A stretch of DNA of 64,000 nt from Proales similis. Its lineage: Eukaryota > Rotifera > Eurotatoria > Ploima > Proalidae. The notes under the pieces are model-generated. The model was not told the DNA's origin. It saw only the letters and a list, made by a program, of their open reading frames with translations, and did not search any database. This document shows, in pieces, positions 24,374-33,725 of this stretch. The translations under genes and the position numbers were made by a program. Every line of letters starts with the position of its first letter. Position 1 is the stretch's first letter. The stretch is from assembly GCA_019059635.1 (NCBI GenBank), contig JAGVRJ010000003.1, forward strand, positions 682,001 to 746,000. Reading direction: 5' to 3'.

Positions 24374-26700
24374 ATTCAAAAATGGCTGACACCAGTGTTA
24401 TCGATATCGAAGCCTTTGAAAGCGAGCTTCGGCTTTCAAATGGCCATGAAGGTTCACTGATGGTCGCCAGGCGTTCACACTTTTCACATACTCCGGCCAA
24501 AAACATCTCAGACATACAAAAAGCAGTAGAAAACGTAGGAAAAAAGAATCCAGACAAATCATTAATCGTGAAAAAATCTATTGTCAATCCTATTTTTGGA
24601 TTTCTATTTGACTCTACGGGTATATTAAACAATCTTAGATTTTTCAGTCCAGAAGTTGTAGTTCTGAAAGAAGCGAATAAGCGTCAGTATTCGCTCGATT
24701 CAAGTGAAAATTTTTTCACAAAGCTTCTTATTGAGCTATTTCCATCTTCACATGGAGTTTTAAGTGTATTCGATGCTAAGAGCAGAAGATCGAAATCTAA
24801 AACTAGCAAATCTAAAAGCGAAGAAATCAAAACTATGGCCAGTTTATTTATCCAAGTTCTAGCTTCACAAATAGCGCCGACGAACGATCATTATGACACT
24901 GTCCGAGAGCTACTTTTAAGTGATGAAAAAATGCTTGGGTGTGAGGACATGAAAACACTAAAATTGTTGACACTTCATTCATTTGTAATTCACTTGGTGG
25001 AAACTCAAGATGAACTAGAAAGTTATATTCAACTTTTAATCGAAAATACTGAGATGGTACAGGAATCAATTGAAATTTATGATTTCGACTATGAAATAGT
25101 TGAAGAAATAATAAAATTTGACAAAGAATTCAACAGCTTTCCATATTCAAGTCTAAAACCACCGCCTTCAAATGAAATGATTCCGATATTTGACAGGAGC
25201 AAGAAAAATGACCAAGACGCATTCCTAGTGGACCAGTATTTTCCCGATTGTGCGGACGTGCTGCTGCTCAACATTTGCAACTGCTTGCTTTTTGATCCAA
25301 ACACAAACACTTATTCTAAAAACAGCTTGAAAAAAGGTTCAGATATTTTCGAGTTTTATACCAAACATAACAAACCTTGCACTATAAGCAAAGAGACAAG
25401 AAAAGACTGGTCTAGAGTTGTACAAGGGTTGGACGATTTTCCTTATATTTTAGAAGATGATGTCTACAACAGACACCTGATAGTTTACAAAAGAGAAAAA
25501 AGAAATGAAATTAAAAGTGGAATCATAAACATGTTGAATGTTCTTATTAAGATATTTGAAATTGATCATCAAAAGTTTTGGTCCAAATTTGCTGGAACCA
25601 AAAGCATAAAAAGTAAAATAAAAAAGCTTTTCAAAACAATTTCGCCAACATTTGAAGGCAAGACAGTATTGATTACGGTTCACGAAGATACAATTTCGAA
25701 ATTTGAATCTATGAACCGAATTGATTTCACTGGTGTCTTTGATCTAGCTGTGACACTTCCGACTGGAAGAGAGATTGTACTCAGTGTCGAACATCTCCGC
25801 TATCATGCAGAAATGAGTTTTGTTTCAAGTGAAAATCGTCTGTACGACATAGGCAAAATATTGCACTTATCAAACAGTTTGCCAGCTACGATGCCTTTGT
25901 CAATCATGAGAAAGTTCATTGAAATTTCTTCAAATTTTCCACTATCAGGACCGAACATTTTTGAGAATATATTCTACTTTGGAAAAATAGAAAATAACAA
26001 GCAAAAACACGGCAAATTAAAATTGATTTTCAAATATTTATATGATGAGCAAATCAAATTCGATGGTCTGGGTCGACAAGAGACCATTGAAAAGCTTCAG
26101 ATGATTGTGGACAACATTTTAAGTACCATAGCTCTGGACGATTACAAAACAAAAGCAAAATTTATGCCGTTCTTTGCATATCAAAAGCATTTATCTGCTT
26201 CAGATGCTATTGAAGCTTGGCTAAATTCGTTCCAGATTCGAAATTTGAATATAAACAACACATGGGAAAAGCGAATAGCAGCGATGCATATTCAAGAGAT
26301 TGATATAGATTGCTCCAGAGTTCCAATCAAAAATCCTGCGAAAATGTTTCAAACGTTCAAAAAATGCAGCCGCCTGAATACTCTTAGATTAAGAAATATT
26401 CCAGAGGCAATTCAGGATGAAATTTTCATTCAATTAGACAAACTTCAGAACTTGACTAATTTGGACCTTTCGGGAAATGAAATTCGCCCCCAGAACGCAT
26501 CGTTATTGGCGAAATCATTTACAAAGTTGATTAATTTGGAAACATTGAGTTTACCAAAAGTCTTGAATTCTTCAAATTTTGATGAAGACGATGACAATTA
26601 TTTTTGTTTTGAGGAAACAGAAAATAGCAATCAAGCCACTGAGGATATTCTCCACGCTCTACGACATTTGACCAAAGTCAAAGTTCTCCAAATTTCGTGA
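24316..26700 (+). CDS. Chimeric LRR protein: LIN9 start fused to foreign-looking LRR ORF
   Basis: 794-aa single-exon protein. Residues 1-19 are nearly identical to LIN9 residues 1-19 and come from the duplicated segment; the rest is unrelated. A second ATG (24382, MADTSVID) lies 9 bases after the repeat ends and may be the native start. Seen along the protein: a basic Lys/Ser run (about 155-172), a conserved-looking block YFPDCADVLLLNICNCLLFDP (about 308-328), RKDWSRVVQGLD (about 362-373), and degenerate leucine-rich repeats from about residue 665 (LRLRNIPE, LTNLDLSGNEI, LETLSLPK). The frame stops inside a repeat (VKVLQIS), suggesting truncation. Codon use is clearly A/T-rich compared with LIN9. 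AATAAA is at 26765-26770. I vaguely recall similar LRR families in microsporidia; that is unverified. Confidence 0.8.
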   Translation: MPDESDRAELGPEQADTGLDSKMADTSVIDIEAFESELRLSNGHEGSLMVARRSHFSHTPAKNISDIQKAVENVGKKNPDKSLIVKKSIVNPIFGFLFDSTGILNNLRFFSPEVVVLKEANKRQYSLDSSENFFTKLLIELFPSSHGVLSVFDAKSRRSKSKTSKSKSEEIKTMASLFIQVLASQIAPTNDHYDTVRELLLSDEKMLGCEDMKTLKLLTLHSFVIHLVETQDELESYIQLLIENTEMVQESIEIYDFDYEIVEEIIKFDKEFNSFPYSSLKPPPSNEMIPIFDRSKKNDQDAFLVDQYFPDCADVLLLNICNCLLFDPNTNTYSKNSLKKGSDIFEFYTKHNKPCTISKETRKDWSRVVQGLDDFPYILEDDVYNRHLIVYKREKRNEIKSGIINMLNVLIKIFEIDHQKFWSKFAGTKSIKSKIKKLFKTISPTFEGKTVLITVHEDTISKFESMNRIDFTGVFDLAVTLPTGREIVLSVEHLRYHAEMSFVSSENRLYDIGKILHLSNSLPATMPLSIMRKFIEISSNFPLSGPNIFENIFYFGKIENNKQKHGKLKLIFKYLYDEQIKFDGLGRQETIEKLQMIVDNILSTIALDDYKTKAKFMPFFAYQKHLSASDAIEAWLNSFQIRNLNINNTWEKRIAAMHIQEIDIDCSRVPIKNPAKMFQTFKKCSRLNTLRLRNIPEAIQDEIFIQLDKLQNLTNLDLSGNEIRPQNASLLAKSFTKLINLETLSLPKVLNSSNFDEDDDNYFCFEETENSNQATEDILHALRHLTKVKVLQIS

Positions 26701-26935
26701 TTTATGCTCTTTGAAACTTATCATAGATTATAGTAACAGTTCATATTCGTGCCTTAGTGTTTAGAATAAATATCCAGCCGAACATGCTCATTTGATTTAA
26801 TCACTCAAACAATCTGACACCGGTACTTTAAACAAATATCGGCTATTTCTTGGCTTGATTACCTTATGAACAAGTGGAATTCAGGGATTAGCTGTTGCTC
26901 ATAGGAGGCAGGATTTGGGATCAAGAAATCAAGAA
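26701..26935. other. Spacer between LRR gene and LIN9 right repeat
   Basis: 235 bp belonging to the insert. Contains the LRR gene's AATAAA (26765-26770) and no poly-A tract. No terminal inverted repeat with the insert's left edge was seen. Confidence 0.6.
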
Positions 26936-27124
26936 TTGCTTTTTAAATTTCTTTTCAAACTTAACATTATTCAACAGAGAGTAGTTGCCCGGTTATTATG
27001 TGTATTAATTATCAGCAACATAGCTCAACAAGAAGGTCAAACAAATCAGTTGAATAGAAACAAGCGATGCCGGATGAAAGCGATAGAGCAGAGCTGAGCC
27101 CTGAGCAGGCGGACACTGACCTAG
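26936..27124 (+). repeat. Right copy of duplicated LIN9 5' end (native)
   Basis: 189-bp partner of 24183-24373. It continues without interruption into the conserved body of LIN9, so this copy is in its original context on the downstream side. Confidence 0.95.
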
Positions 27125-28677
27125 CCATCAAACAGCTTTCAAACTTTCTGCGGCTGCCAAAAGCGAAGCGATGGATGGCCTGCGAATGGTTCTATTCGGA
27201 CATTGACAAGGCGATATTCGATTCCGAGAACGACTTCACGCTTTGCCTGCGTCAATGTTTCTCGCGTCTGCAAACAAGCCGCTTGAATCGAAAGCAGTGG
27301 TGTATGGTGCGTCGTTTGCTGGGCAAGCCGCGGCGCTGCTCGAGCGCTTTTCTTCGCGAAGAACGGCTGCTTCTTGATTCTAAAAGAGGCAAGATTCGGC
27401 TCATACAAGACCGACAGCTTGATGAAAACGACTTGATCGACACTGGCGATTTGCCCGGCGAGATTCCACTCTCGCTCAGCCTCGGTCATCGGGTCTTTGC
27501 TTACATTCGCCAGCCAGATCAGGGAGTGTTCGTTGGCACAATTGCCGCCGTAGATCCAGTCGAGCACAGCTATCGAATTGTTTTCGATCGAAACTCGCTG
27601 CCGTCTTGTACTGTGCTTGACATTTACGTTAAAAGTGCTCAGCCAGTGCAGAAGGTACCCGTGAGTGCTCTCCTCAAGAGTTTTCGCTCCAAAGCGTCCG
27701 CTCTCGACACCTTGAAGCCTGAGACTCCGAGCAGGCTTTCTTATGTCGAGCTCACTCCAAACAAGGCAATCAACGAGCTGCTTGTTGAAGATTTCAATTC
27801 ACTGCATACAGCCAATCCGAAATTGGCGTCTCATTTGGTCGGCTTTGATCCGATGATGGGCAACCATTCGCCGTTTACCGATCTAGCCAGTCAGTTTGTC
27901 ACGCCCAAAATTGACTCGAGTCAAATAATTCCCGCCAGCCGCGAGAAAAGCTCGAGCAATGCAGCCGGTTATTCAATTCAGCTTTTGCTAATGATTGGAC
28001 GTGCGAACAAAATCTTACAAATCAAGCGTGATCTCATTCAACAAATAGATGATTTGAACTCACAAGCCGAACAGCTGAGGGCGTCAAAGAAAAAAATCGG
28101 ACGAGATTTGCAACTCAAATATGCCGCTTGTTTACTCGAATTGGACCAGCTCAACGTTGATCTACGCGATTATCTGAAGGGAATTGAGAAAATCAATCCG
28201 GCAAGTGCGAGCACTGATCCGACCATCTCTTCTTCGGCTACTGAATTAAGCGAGACAACGAGCGTCGTCAATCTTTCCAACATCCTTGCGTCTTATTCAA
28301 CTTCGGCCAGTTCGATAATTCAAAGCATCTGCCTTATGAGAGGTGAAGAAGTGAAAAATCAAAACAGTCTGCGTTTGATTAAAGCAATGACAAGTCTAAT
28401 TCTGCTGCTCAAAGACTCGATCGATTCAAACCAGAGTCAAGCATCGTCTTTGCATTTGAACAGTGCGCTCGAACATGAGTTGGCCAGTCTGAAGAATTCA
28501 CTCGCACCGAAAAGCCGCGAAATATTCGAGAACAAGATTGAGGTTAATCTGAATCGCCTCAGAGGTCAATACAGCCGAGTTCACTCGCTGAGCGCTTTTA
28601 ACCTACAGCTGGACAGTTCGGCGCGGGCGTTTCGCTTACCGACCATATTGCGAGACAGGACTCAATGCACTCATTAG
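27067..28677 (+). CDS. LIN9: LIN9, core subunit of MuvB/DREAM complex
   Basis: Nuclear cell-cycle transcription regulator; with LIN54, LIN37, LIN52 and RBBP4 it forms the MuvB core. 536 aa, one exon. The DIRP domain is evident at residues 25-125: LPKAKRWMACEWFYSDIDK, then EWF..ND-type FDSENDFTLCL, then RRLLGKPRRCSSAFLREER. A Tudor-like segment follows (residues about 140-200, HRVFAYI..PDQGVFVGTI). Next come the conserved FDP..G.HSPF region and a C-terminal helical half (LLMIGRANKILQIKRDLI, YAACLLELDQLN). A short upstream ORF (26998-27057) ends before the main ATG. The 5' end is duplicated in front of the neighbouring LRR gene. Confidence 0.93.
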   Translation: MPDESDRAELSPEQADTDLAIKQLSNFLRLPKAKRWMACEWFYSDIDKAIFDSENDFTLCLRQCFSRLQTSRLNRKQWCMVRRLLGKPRRCSSAFLREERLLLDSKRGKIRLIQDRQLDENDLIDTGDLPGEIPLSLSLGHRVFAYIRQPDQGVFVGTIAAVDPVEHSYRIVFDRNSLPSCTVLDIYVKSAQPVQKVPVSALLKSFRSKASALDTLKPETPSRLSYVELTPNKAINELLVEDFNSLHTANPKLASHLVGFDPMMGNHSPFTDLASQFVTPKIDSSQIIPASREKSSSNAAGYSIQLLLMIGRANKILQIKRDLIQQIDDLNSQAEQLRASKKKIGRDLQLKYAACLLELDQLNVDLRDYLKGIEKINPASASTDPTISSSATELSETTSVVNLSNILASYSTSASSIIQSICLMRGEEVKNQNSLRLIKAMTSLILLLKDSIDSNQSQASSLHLNSALEHELASLKNSLAPKSREIFENKIEVNLNRLRGQYSRVHSLSAFNLQLDSSARAFRLPTILRDRTQCTH

Positions 28678-29049
28678 AACAAGATCAGAATTGAATTGTT
28701 TCTTTAGCTTTAATTGTAAAATATGTAAATTAAATTCATTTTTTTTAAAACAATTCGAATTGCTTCATGATCAGAGTTGATTGAGCTCGTAAATTTACTT
28801 TCTGGAAAATTGCAAATAAAATCATTGGATCAATCTAATCGCCGTTGCTTTTTGCGAGTGCTCGGCCAAAACAATAGCCTCTTGGTAAAGCATGCCTTGA
28901 CTAATACAACAACAGAGTTTTGAATCTGAAATTATCATAATTAAGCCCTGGCGTTGTGCATATAAATACACTTTAACCCACGTTGGCTATTTGCGATCAT
29001 CATACTGGATCTTGCATGCAATTCTCCGCGCATAATTATGGCATGAGTG
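28678..29049. other. Intergenic region
   Basis: LIN9 3' flank and PWWP-gene leader. No further gene is seen. Confidence 0.5.
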
Positions 29050-29063
29050 ATGGCAGAGAATAA
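29043..29063 (+). promoter_or_regulatory. Overlapping upstream ORF at PWWP gene start
   Basis: ATG AGT GAT GGC AGA GAA TAA: a six-codon upstream ORF whose ATG is 7 bases before the main ATG (29050) and whose stop lies inside the main frame. If transcribed, it would compete for initiation. Confidence 0.45.
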
Positions 29064-30339
29064 GGAAGCAGCGTCGGCCAAGACGGTCGAATTGAACGCC
29101 GAGAGAGTGAGTGTGTCGCCAGTTCCGGTCAAACACGACCCATCTGACGTGAGCGAACTGAACATCATGAATCGAGAGAAACGAATCCGAAAGGTGAAAT
29201 GTTTCGACAACGATTTCATATCTTACGGCGTCTCTTCTCAATCGCCAGTGCCAAGTCCGCAACCTCTGATCAATGACGCAGCAGCGAAATCAAGAGCCAT
29301 TTCCAATCCCACCTATCAGCTGCACGAGTTGGTATGGGCCAGAATACCAGGTCATCCTTGGTGGCCAAGTCTGATTTCGAAGGGAACTGGCAACGACGCC
29401 GACGAGCGCTTTCCATACTTCAAAATAGTGGGCACCAACAAGCCGCATAAATATTATTTCATCAATCTACTGGGACCTTCATTTGAGCACGTATGGGCCA
29501 ATGAGACCTCGCTTATACCTTACAGCGGCGTCGAGGCGTTCAAGGCATATGCGCAGCAAAAAGTCGATCTTGTAAAGAACAAGTCGATTCGCGAAAAGCT
29601 TGTCGAACGCTTACAGCTGAAAATAAACAAACTGAAGAAAAAAGACTGGGACTTAGCTGTCCAAGAGGCCGATTCAATATTGTCTATGCGCAAAAATGAA
29701 CGTCGAAAGTACATTGAGCGAATGCTCGATTCAAGAACAAACGGTGAAAATCTTTTGCCTGAAACAGACACAATCGATGCCAAACTACAGTCAGAAGAGG
29801 CTTCGAATAGAATGGAAATTCAATCTGAGCCAAGCGAGGCCAGTCAAGTGGACGCGATCAAAAACTCGTTGAAAGCTCTAGCTATTTTGGATGAGAATTT
29901 CGAAGCGCTGGAAAAAGTCTCCGTTGAGTTTGACATCGAAGCAGACTGGCTGGTGGAGAAATACGTCGGAGCTAGGGCCTGCAAAGACCAAGCCGAACCA
30001 CTTGTGGATCTATTCACGAGCCGACTTGACTCGGTTTGGCAAGAAATTCTCACCCAAGAGCAGTCAACTCAGCACATGCCAACCCCTCTGGTCATTTATT
30101 CAGTTAAATTTGATGTTCCATATGTATTCGTGTCGCAAGCTTTCACCGTGGTCAGCAGCATGTTAGGCAGGCAACGACATCTAACCGACGAGCATTTGCT
30201 TGAAAAGCAAGCCTTCATTGAGAGCATGCGAAAAGAGTATGAAAAAGTGCTCAACAACACAGTGGAGCTAAGCTCTTTGGTGCTGAGTATTAAAAGCTAC
30301 TTGTTTGAAAGCCGAGCAACTTCCCAGGTCCGCCACTGA
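29050..30339 (+). CDS. PWWP-domain protein, NSD-like PWWP region without SET domain
   Basis: 429-aa intronless chromatin-reader candidate. Residues 85-180 form a PWWP domain: YQLHELVWARIPGHPWWPSLI, then a core with YYFINLLG and WANETSLIPY. A helical extension follows (KKKDWDLAVQEADSIL, then ERRKYIERML) resembling that after the first PWWP of NSD methyltransferases. A basic KR-rich segment precedes the domain (REKRIRKVKCFDNDFISYG). No SET, PHD or AWS motif is found, so the protein ends where NSD would continue; it may be a separate reader gene or an NSD-derived paralogue. The rest (residues 260-429) is helical and unrecognised. PWWP folds bind methylated H3K36 in known members. Confidence 0.82.
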   Translation: MAENKEAASAKTVELNAERVSVSPVPVKHDPSDVSELNIMNREKRIRKVKCFDNDFISYGVSSQSPVPSPQPLINDAAAKSRAISNPTYQLHELVWARIPGHPWWPSLISKGTGNDADERFPYFKIVGTNKPHKYYFINLLGPSFEHVWANETSLIPYSGVEAFKAYAQQKVDLVKNKSIREKLVERLQLKINKLKKKDWDLAVQEADSILSMRKNERRKYIERMLDSRTNGENLLPETDTIDAKLQSEEASNRMEIQSEPSEASQVDAIKNSLKALAILDENFEALEKVSVEFDIEADWLVEKYVGARACKDQAEPLVDLFTSRLDSVWQEILTQEQSTQHMPTPLVIYSVKFDVPYVFVSQAFTVVSSMLGRQRHLTDEHLLEKQAFIESMRKEYEKVLNNTVELSSLVLSIKSYLFESRATSQVRH

Positions 30340-30811
30340 TCAAATCAATGGACTCTTTACTGTTCTTCTTTTAAAAGCTGTTTTCTTCAATTCACTTTTT
30401 TAGTATTTATAACAAATTAAATCATTAATCAGAAACAAAAACTTGACTCGTTGATTTTGCTTTAAAAAAAAAAGAATTCGGAATCGAATTAATGAGCGGA
30501 AAATTTGGGCTGACGATTCTTAGGTTGGAGTGGCAACTCTTGATAGTCAAGGAGACAAGTCGCATGGGACGCATTTTGAATTGGCAATGACCTTATTTTA
30601 AGTAATGCTTGTTGTTTGCCACCTTGGTCGACGGTCCCTTGTCAATTTGAAAACGCGATCTAGCAATTAATTATTATGCTGACGTCATGGCAACAAGCGT
30701 AAATCGAGCTCACCGCTTGCCGCATATCACTGCTTCAATGCTCGGAATGGTCTAGCTTTTATCTCAATCTTGAATGTCAACTCCATAGTCATCGATCTTG
30801 ATTGCCGAGAG
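30340..30811. other. Intergenic region
   Basis: About 470 bp between the PWWP and Ly6 genes. No gene is recognised. Confidence 0.5.
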
Positions 30812-31401
30812 ATGCATCTTCACTCTTCGTTGACCGTTCTATTCACCTTCACTTTCTCAATAGGTAAATTGTCATTTCTAGAAGCCTTCAAGCGGCATTT
30901 ACCTAAGAGTCGAACGCCTTAATTTGCATTATCTCAAACAGCTTTAACGGCCGAGCCATTCAAATGTTATTCCTGCAACAGTAATTACCTCAAATGTGGC
31001 GAAGGCGCAAATTTCGACAAGAGCGTTCAAGAGCCGACGTTCTGCTACGGACGATGTCTCAAGATAAACGTATTTCCAGGAGGTTTGTAGACTAGTTCTT
31101 TTAACGAGTCTGAAAGTAGTTTCACATCGGAATTAACCAATTCGCTCAAGATTTTGTGATACGCGCTTGTTCGACATTCTCTGAAAACTTTAATTTCTCA
31201 TCATCGAAATCCAGCCTTGAAAAATACTCATCTCAACAGTGCTACGTGGGCACATTCATTGATCCACTCACATCGAGCCCCAAGCCATCCTACATTTGTC
31301 TATGTGATGATCGACCAGGCTGCAACGCAGCACCAAGTCCTACGACCAGCATAAAACTTTTGCTCTTTTATTTCTTTGGAGCCATGTCCATTTATCTCTG
31401 A
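30812..31401 (+). CDS. Ly6/uPAR-type GPI-anchored surface protein
   Basis: Three exons: 30812-30863, 30942-31082, 31151-31401 (phases 1 and 1), 147 aa. A short signal peptide (SSLTVLFTFTFSI) precedes FKCYSCNSNYLKC, the first two-finger motif. Further cysteines (FCYGRC, RACSTF, QQCYVG) lead to the diagnostic end ICLCDDRPGCN. A terminal hydrophobic stretch (IKLLLFYFFGAMSIYL) fits a GPI-attachment signal. The three-finger fold of this family acts at the cell surface, often on channels or receptors (quiver/sleepless-like in flies), but the partner here is unknown. Confidence 0.82.
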
Positions 31402-31762
31402 AAAGTCAATAAATTCGATCAATCTCTGATTACAATCGAATTACTTTAGCTTTTCTGTGGCTTGATTCTATTTGATTGAAAGAAAAACTAAACGACGTGA
31501 TGGAGAAAAAAAGTCCCGCGAAGCGGATTTGAACCACTGACCTAAGGATTGCTATGCGAACTCTACAGTCCTCCGCTCTACCAACTGAGCTATCGCGGGC
31601 CGTGTCCAAGATGACTTGTTCACACAAGTTACAAATGTGCGTGTAATTGTATGTTGGTGTTATGTTTGTTCTGCACTCGCTGCGAATGCGTCCATACTTG
31701 ATAAAATGAAGTAAAATCAAGAGAAGATTGAAGACCGTAGGAAGGCAACAGTTCGGGAAAGA
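31402..31762. other. Spacer holding a tRNA-Tyr gene
   Basis: Short intergenic stretch between the Ly6 gene and SF3A3. A Ly6 polyadenylation signal (CAATAAAT near 31408) precedes the minus-strand tRNA; no protein gene. Confidence 0.5.
31514..31599 (-). tRNA. tRNA-Tyr (GUA) with 13-nt intron
   Basis: 86 nt. The acceptor stem CCCGCGA pairs with the 3' end TCGCGGG plus A. A-box TAGCTCAGTTGG and B-box GGTTCAAATCC are present. Anticodon GTA in CTGTAGA; a 13-nt insert follows base 37, the standard intron site of eukaryotic tRNA-Tyr. A T-run terminator follows on the minus strand. Confidence 0.96.
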
Positions 31763-33637
31763 ATGGACACCATTTTAGAGGATCAAAGGCGCTTGCATGA
31801 AGAACGAGAACGTCTGCTTGATTTGGAAACGAAAGAAACCCTGAGAAAAAAGGCCACCGTATGTCAATTCTTTCTTCCCAATTCAATTCATGAGTCATTT
31901 TCATTCTTTGTTCAATTGAAAAGGCGCGCGAACAAATCAATTCCGAACACTTAGTAAAGCTCCTATGGGATGTAAGAAGTTCATTTCTGCAGTTGAATTT
32001 AGGCCTCAGCATGAATGGTCGATCTCGCTCTAGAAATATATGACAGCAACTGCAAGTTTAGTTGACCTGTACGACGATCACGATGGACTTCGGAAGAAAG
32101 AGATTCAATCTCTAAGCGGCCCGAACGAGTACAGCGAGTTCAACTCAAGACTCAAATCAATAATCATCTACCACAAGCGAAATTTGACCTCCGACCAAGC
32201 GCATGTAAGTTGATTGCAGAAAATCTGAACACTTCGGTTGTTGGATCATCGAGTCATAATTTAGCTACAAATGCCATTGACTGTCGAATATGAAAATCTT
32301 GTCAAATCGATTCAACATCCAGACGACGAAGCAGGAGGTTTCTGACTTACCAATCTGCACCCTACAAGTCTTTAAAGAGCATTCGCATTAGGTCTGGTCA
32401 ACTTTACCGACGAGGAGAGCTACGGACGGTATCTTGATCTCAACGAGCTGTATCAGATGTTTGTTAATCTTAAAGGAGTGGACAAGATCAATTACATAAA
32501 GTACCTGGGCGAGTACGATCATCTGTTCAATATACCTCGAGAGCGCAAGAACCAAGAGTACAAAACCTATTTGAAAGCGCTCTACGATTACTTGTACGGC
32601 TTCGTTGTTCGAGTCAAGCCCCTCATGGACTTGGACACCGAAATAGAAATGAATAGGAAAGAGTTCGAGGAAAAATGGGCAAATGGCACGTTTCCTGGAT
32701 GGGCAAGTGTTGAATTGCTTCGGCTTCGTTTCTTTAATCGAATTAACCGTTAAATACAGAAAGAATCGACCGGAGCCCTGGCCAAGACTGGTGCACCGTT
32801 GGACTTGTCGACGTTTAACTCGGTCGAAGAACTCGCTTCTGTTGGTTTAGACCGGCTCAAATCTGCTCTGATGGCATTGGGTCTGAAATGCGGCGGCTCA
32901 CTGGAAGAGCGAGCCAAGCGATTATTTCAGACGAAAGGGAAAAAGCTCGACGAGCTTGATGCGTCTCTCTTTGCCAAGTCAAAGTCGAATCCGAAAAACA
33001 GCAAGGAGCTGACAGATAAGCAAAAGGAAATAGCCGAACTTGAATCGCGTGTTTATTTGTTAAGCGAAATGCTTGGCCAGCATCGAGTGAACACAATCGA
33101 GAACGTACAGCGAAAGCAGGCGTTGACTGTCGCCGAAAGAGAAGAAGACGACGAAGACGTTGTGAACGACGACGAGGAAGAGGATCAAGAAGAGGATCCT
33201 ATATTCTACAATCCAAAGAACTTGCCGCTTGGATGGGACGGAAAACCGATTCCTTACTGGCTGTACAAGCTGCACGGGCTTAATCTTTATTTCAACTGCG
33301 AAATTTGCGGCAATTTCAAGTACCGCGGACCAAAGGCTTTCCAAATGCACTTTTCAGAGTGGCGTCACGCACACGGCATGCGCTGCTTAGGAATTCCCAA
33401 CACCGCCCACTTTGCCAACATCACTCTGATTGAAGACGCCGTACAGCTGTGGGACAAGTTAAAACAAGGCCGAGACAAAGACCGCTTTCACGCAGACTAT
33501 GAGGTAAAGAGAATCGTTTCTCGTCTTTTCAAGGTTACATGACGTTCAATTTTCAAAAGGAGGAATTCGAAGACTCGCACGGAAACGTGCTCAACAAAAA
33601 GACTTATGAAGACTTGCGCAGACAAGGACTACTTTAA
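31763..33637 (+). CDS. SF3A3: Splicing factor 3A subunit 3 (SF3A3 / SAP61)
   Basis: U2 snRNP component required for prespliceosome assembly. Seven exons: 31763-31858, 31924-31971, 32034-32204, 32265-32337, 32392-32702, 32760-33503, 33560-33637, giving 506 aa (human about 501). Near end-to-end family match: [15 protein letters not shown] at the start, [33 protein letters not shown] (SAP-like), [20 protein letters not shown], the zinc-finger region with CEICG and H..WRHAHGM, and a C-terminal [13 protein letters not shown]. The intron after TFPGW has a GC donor (TGG|GCAAGT) and AG acceptor. Flanked by tRNA-Tyr upstream. Confidence 0.97.
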
Positions 33638-33725
33638 GTCAAAAAATTTGAGGCTGACTCTAAAATTAAAGAATTTATTCCTGATTGCAATATTAAACGC
33701 TAGCTCTTGAAGATTGTTTGCTGCT

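Noticed and set aside
24374-26935. LRR insert as a retrocopy or as a DNA transposon
   Set aside because: No poly-A tract after the AATAAA, no terminal inverted repeats and no transposase-like motif were seen; the flanking duplication is far longer than normal target-site duplications.
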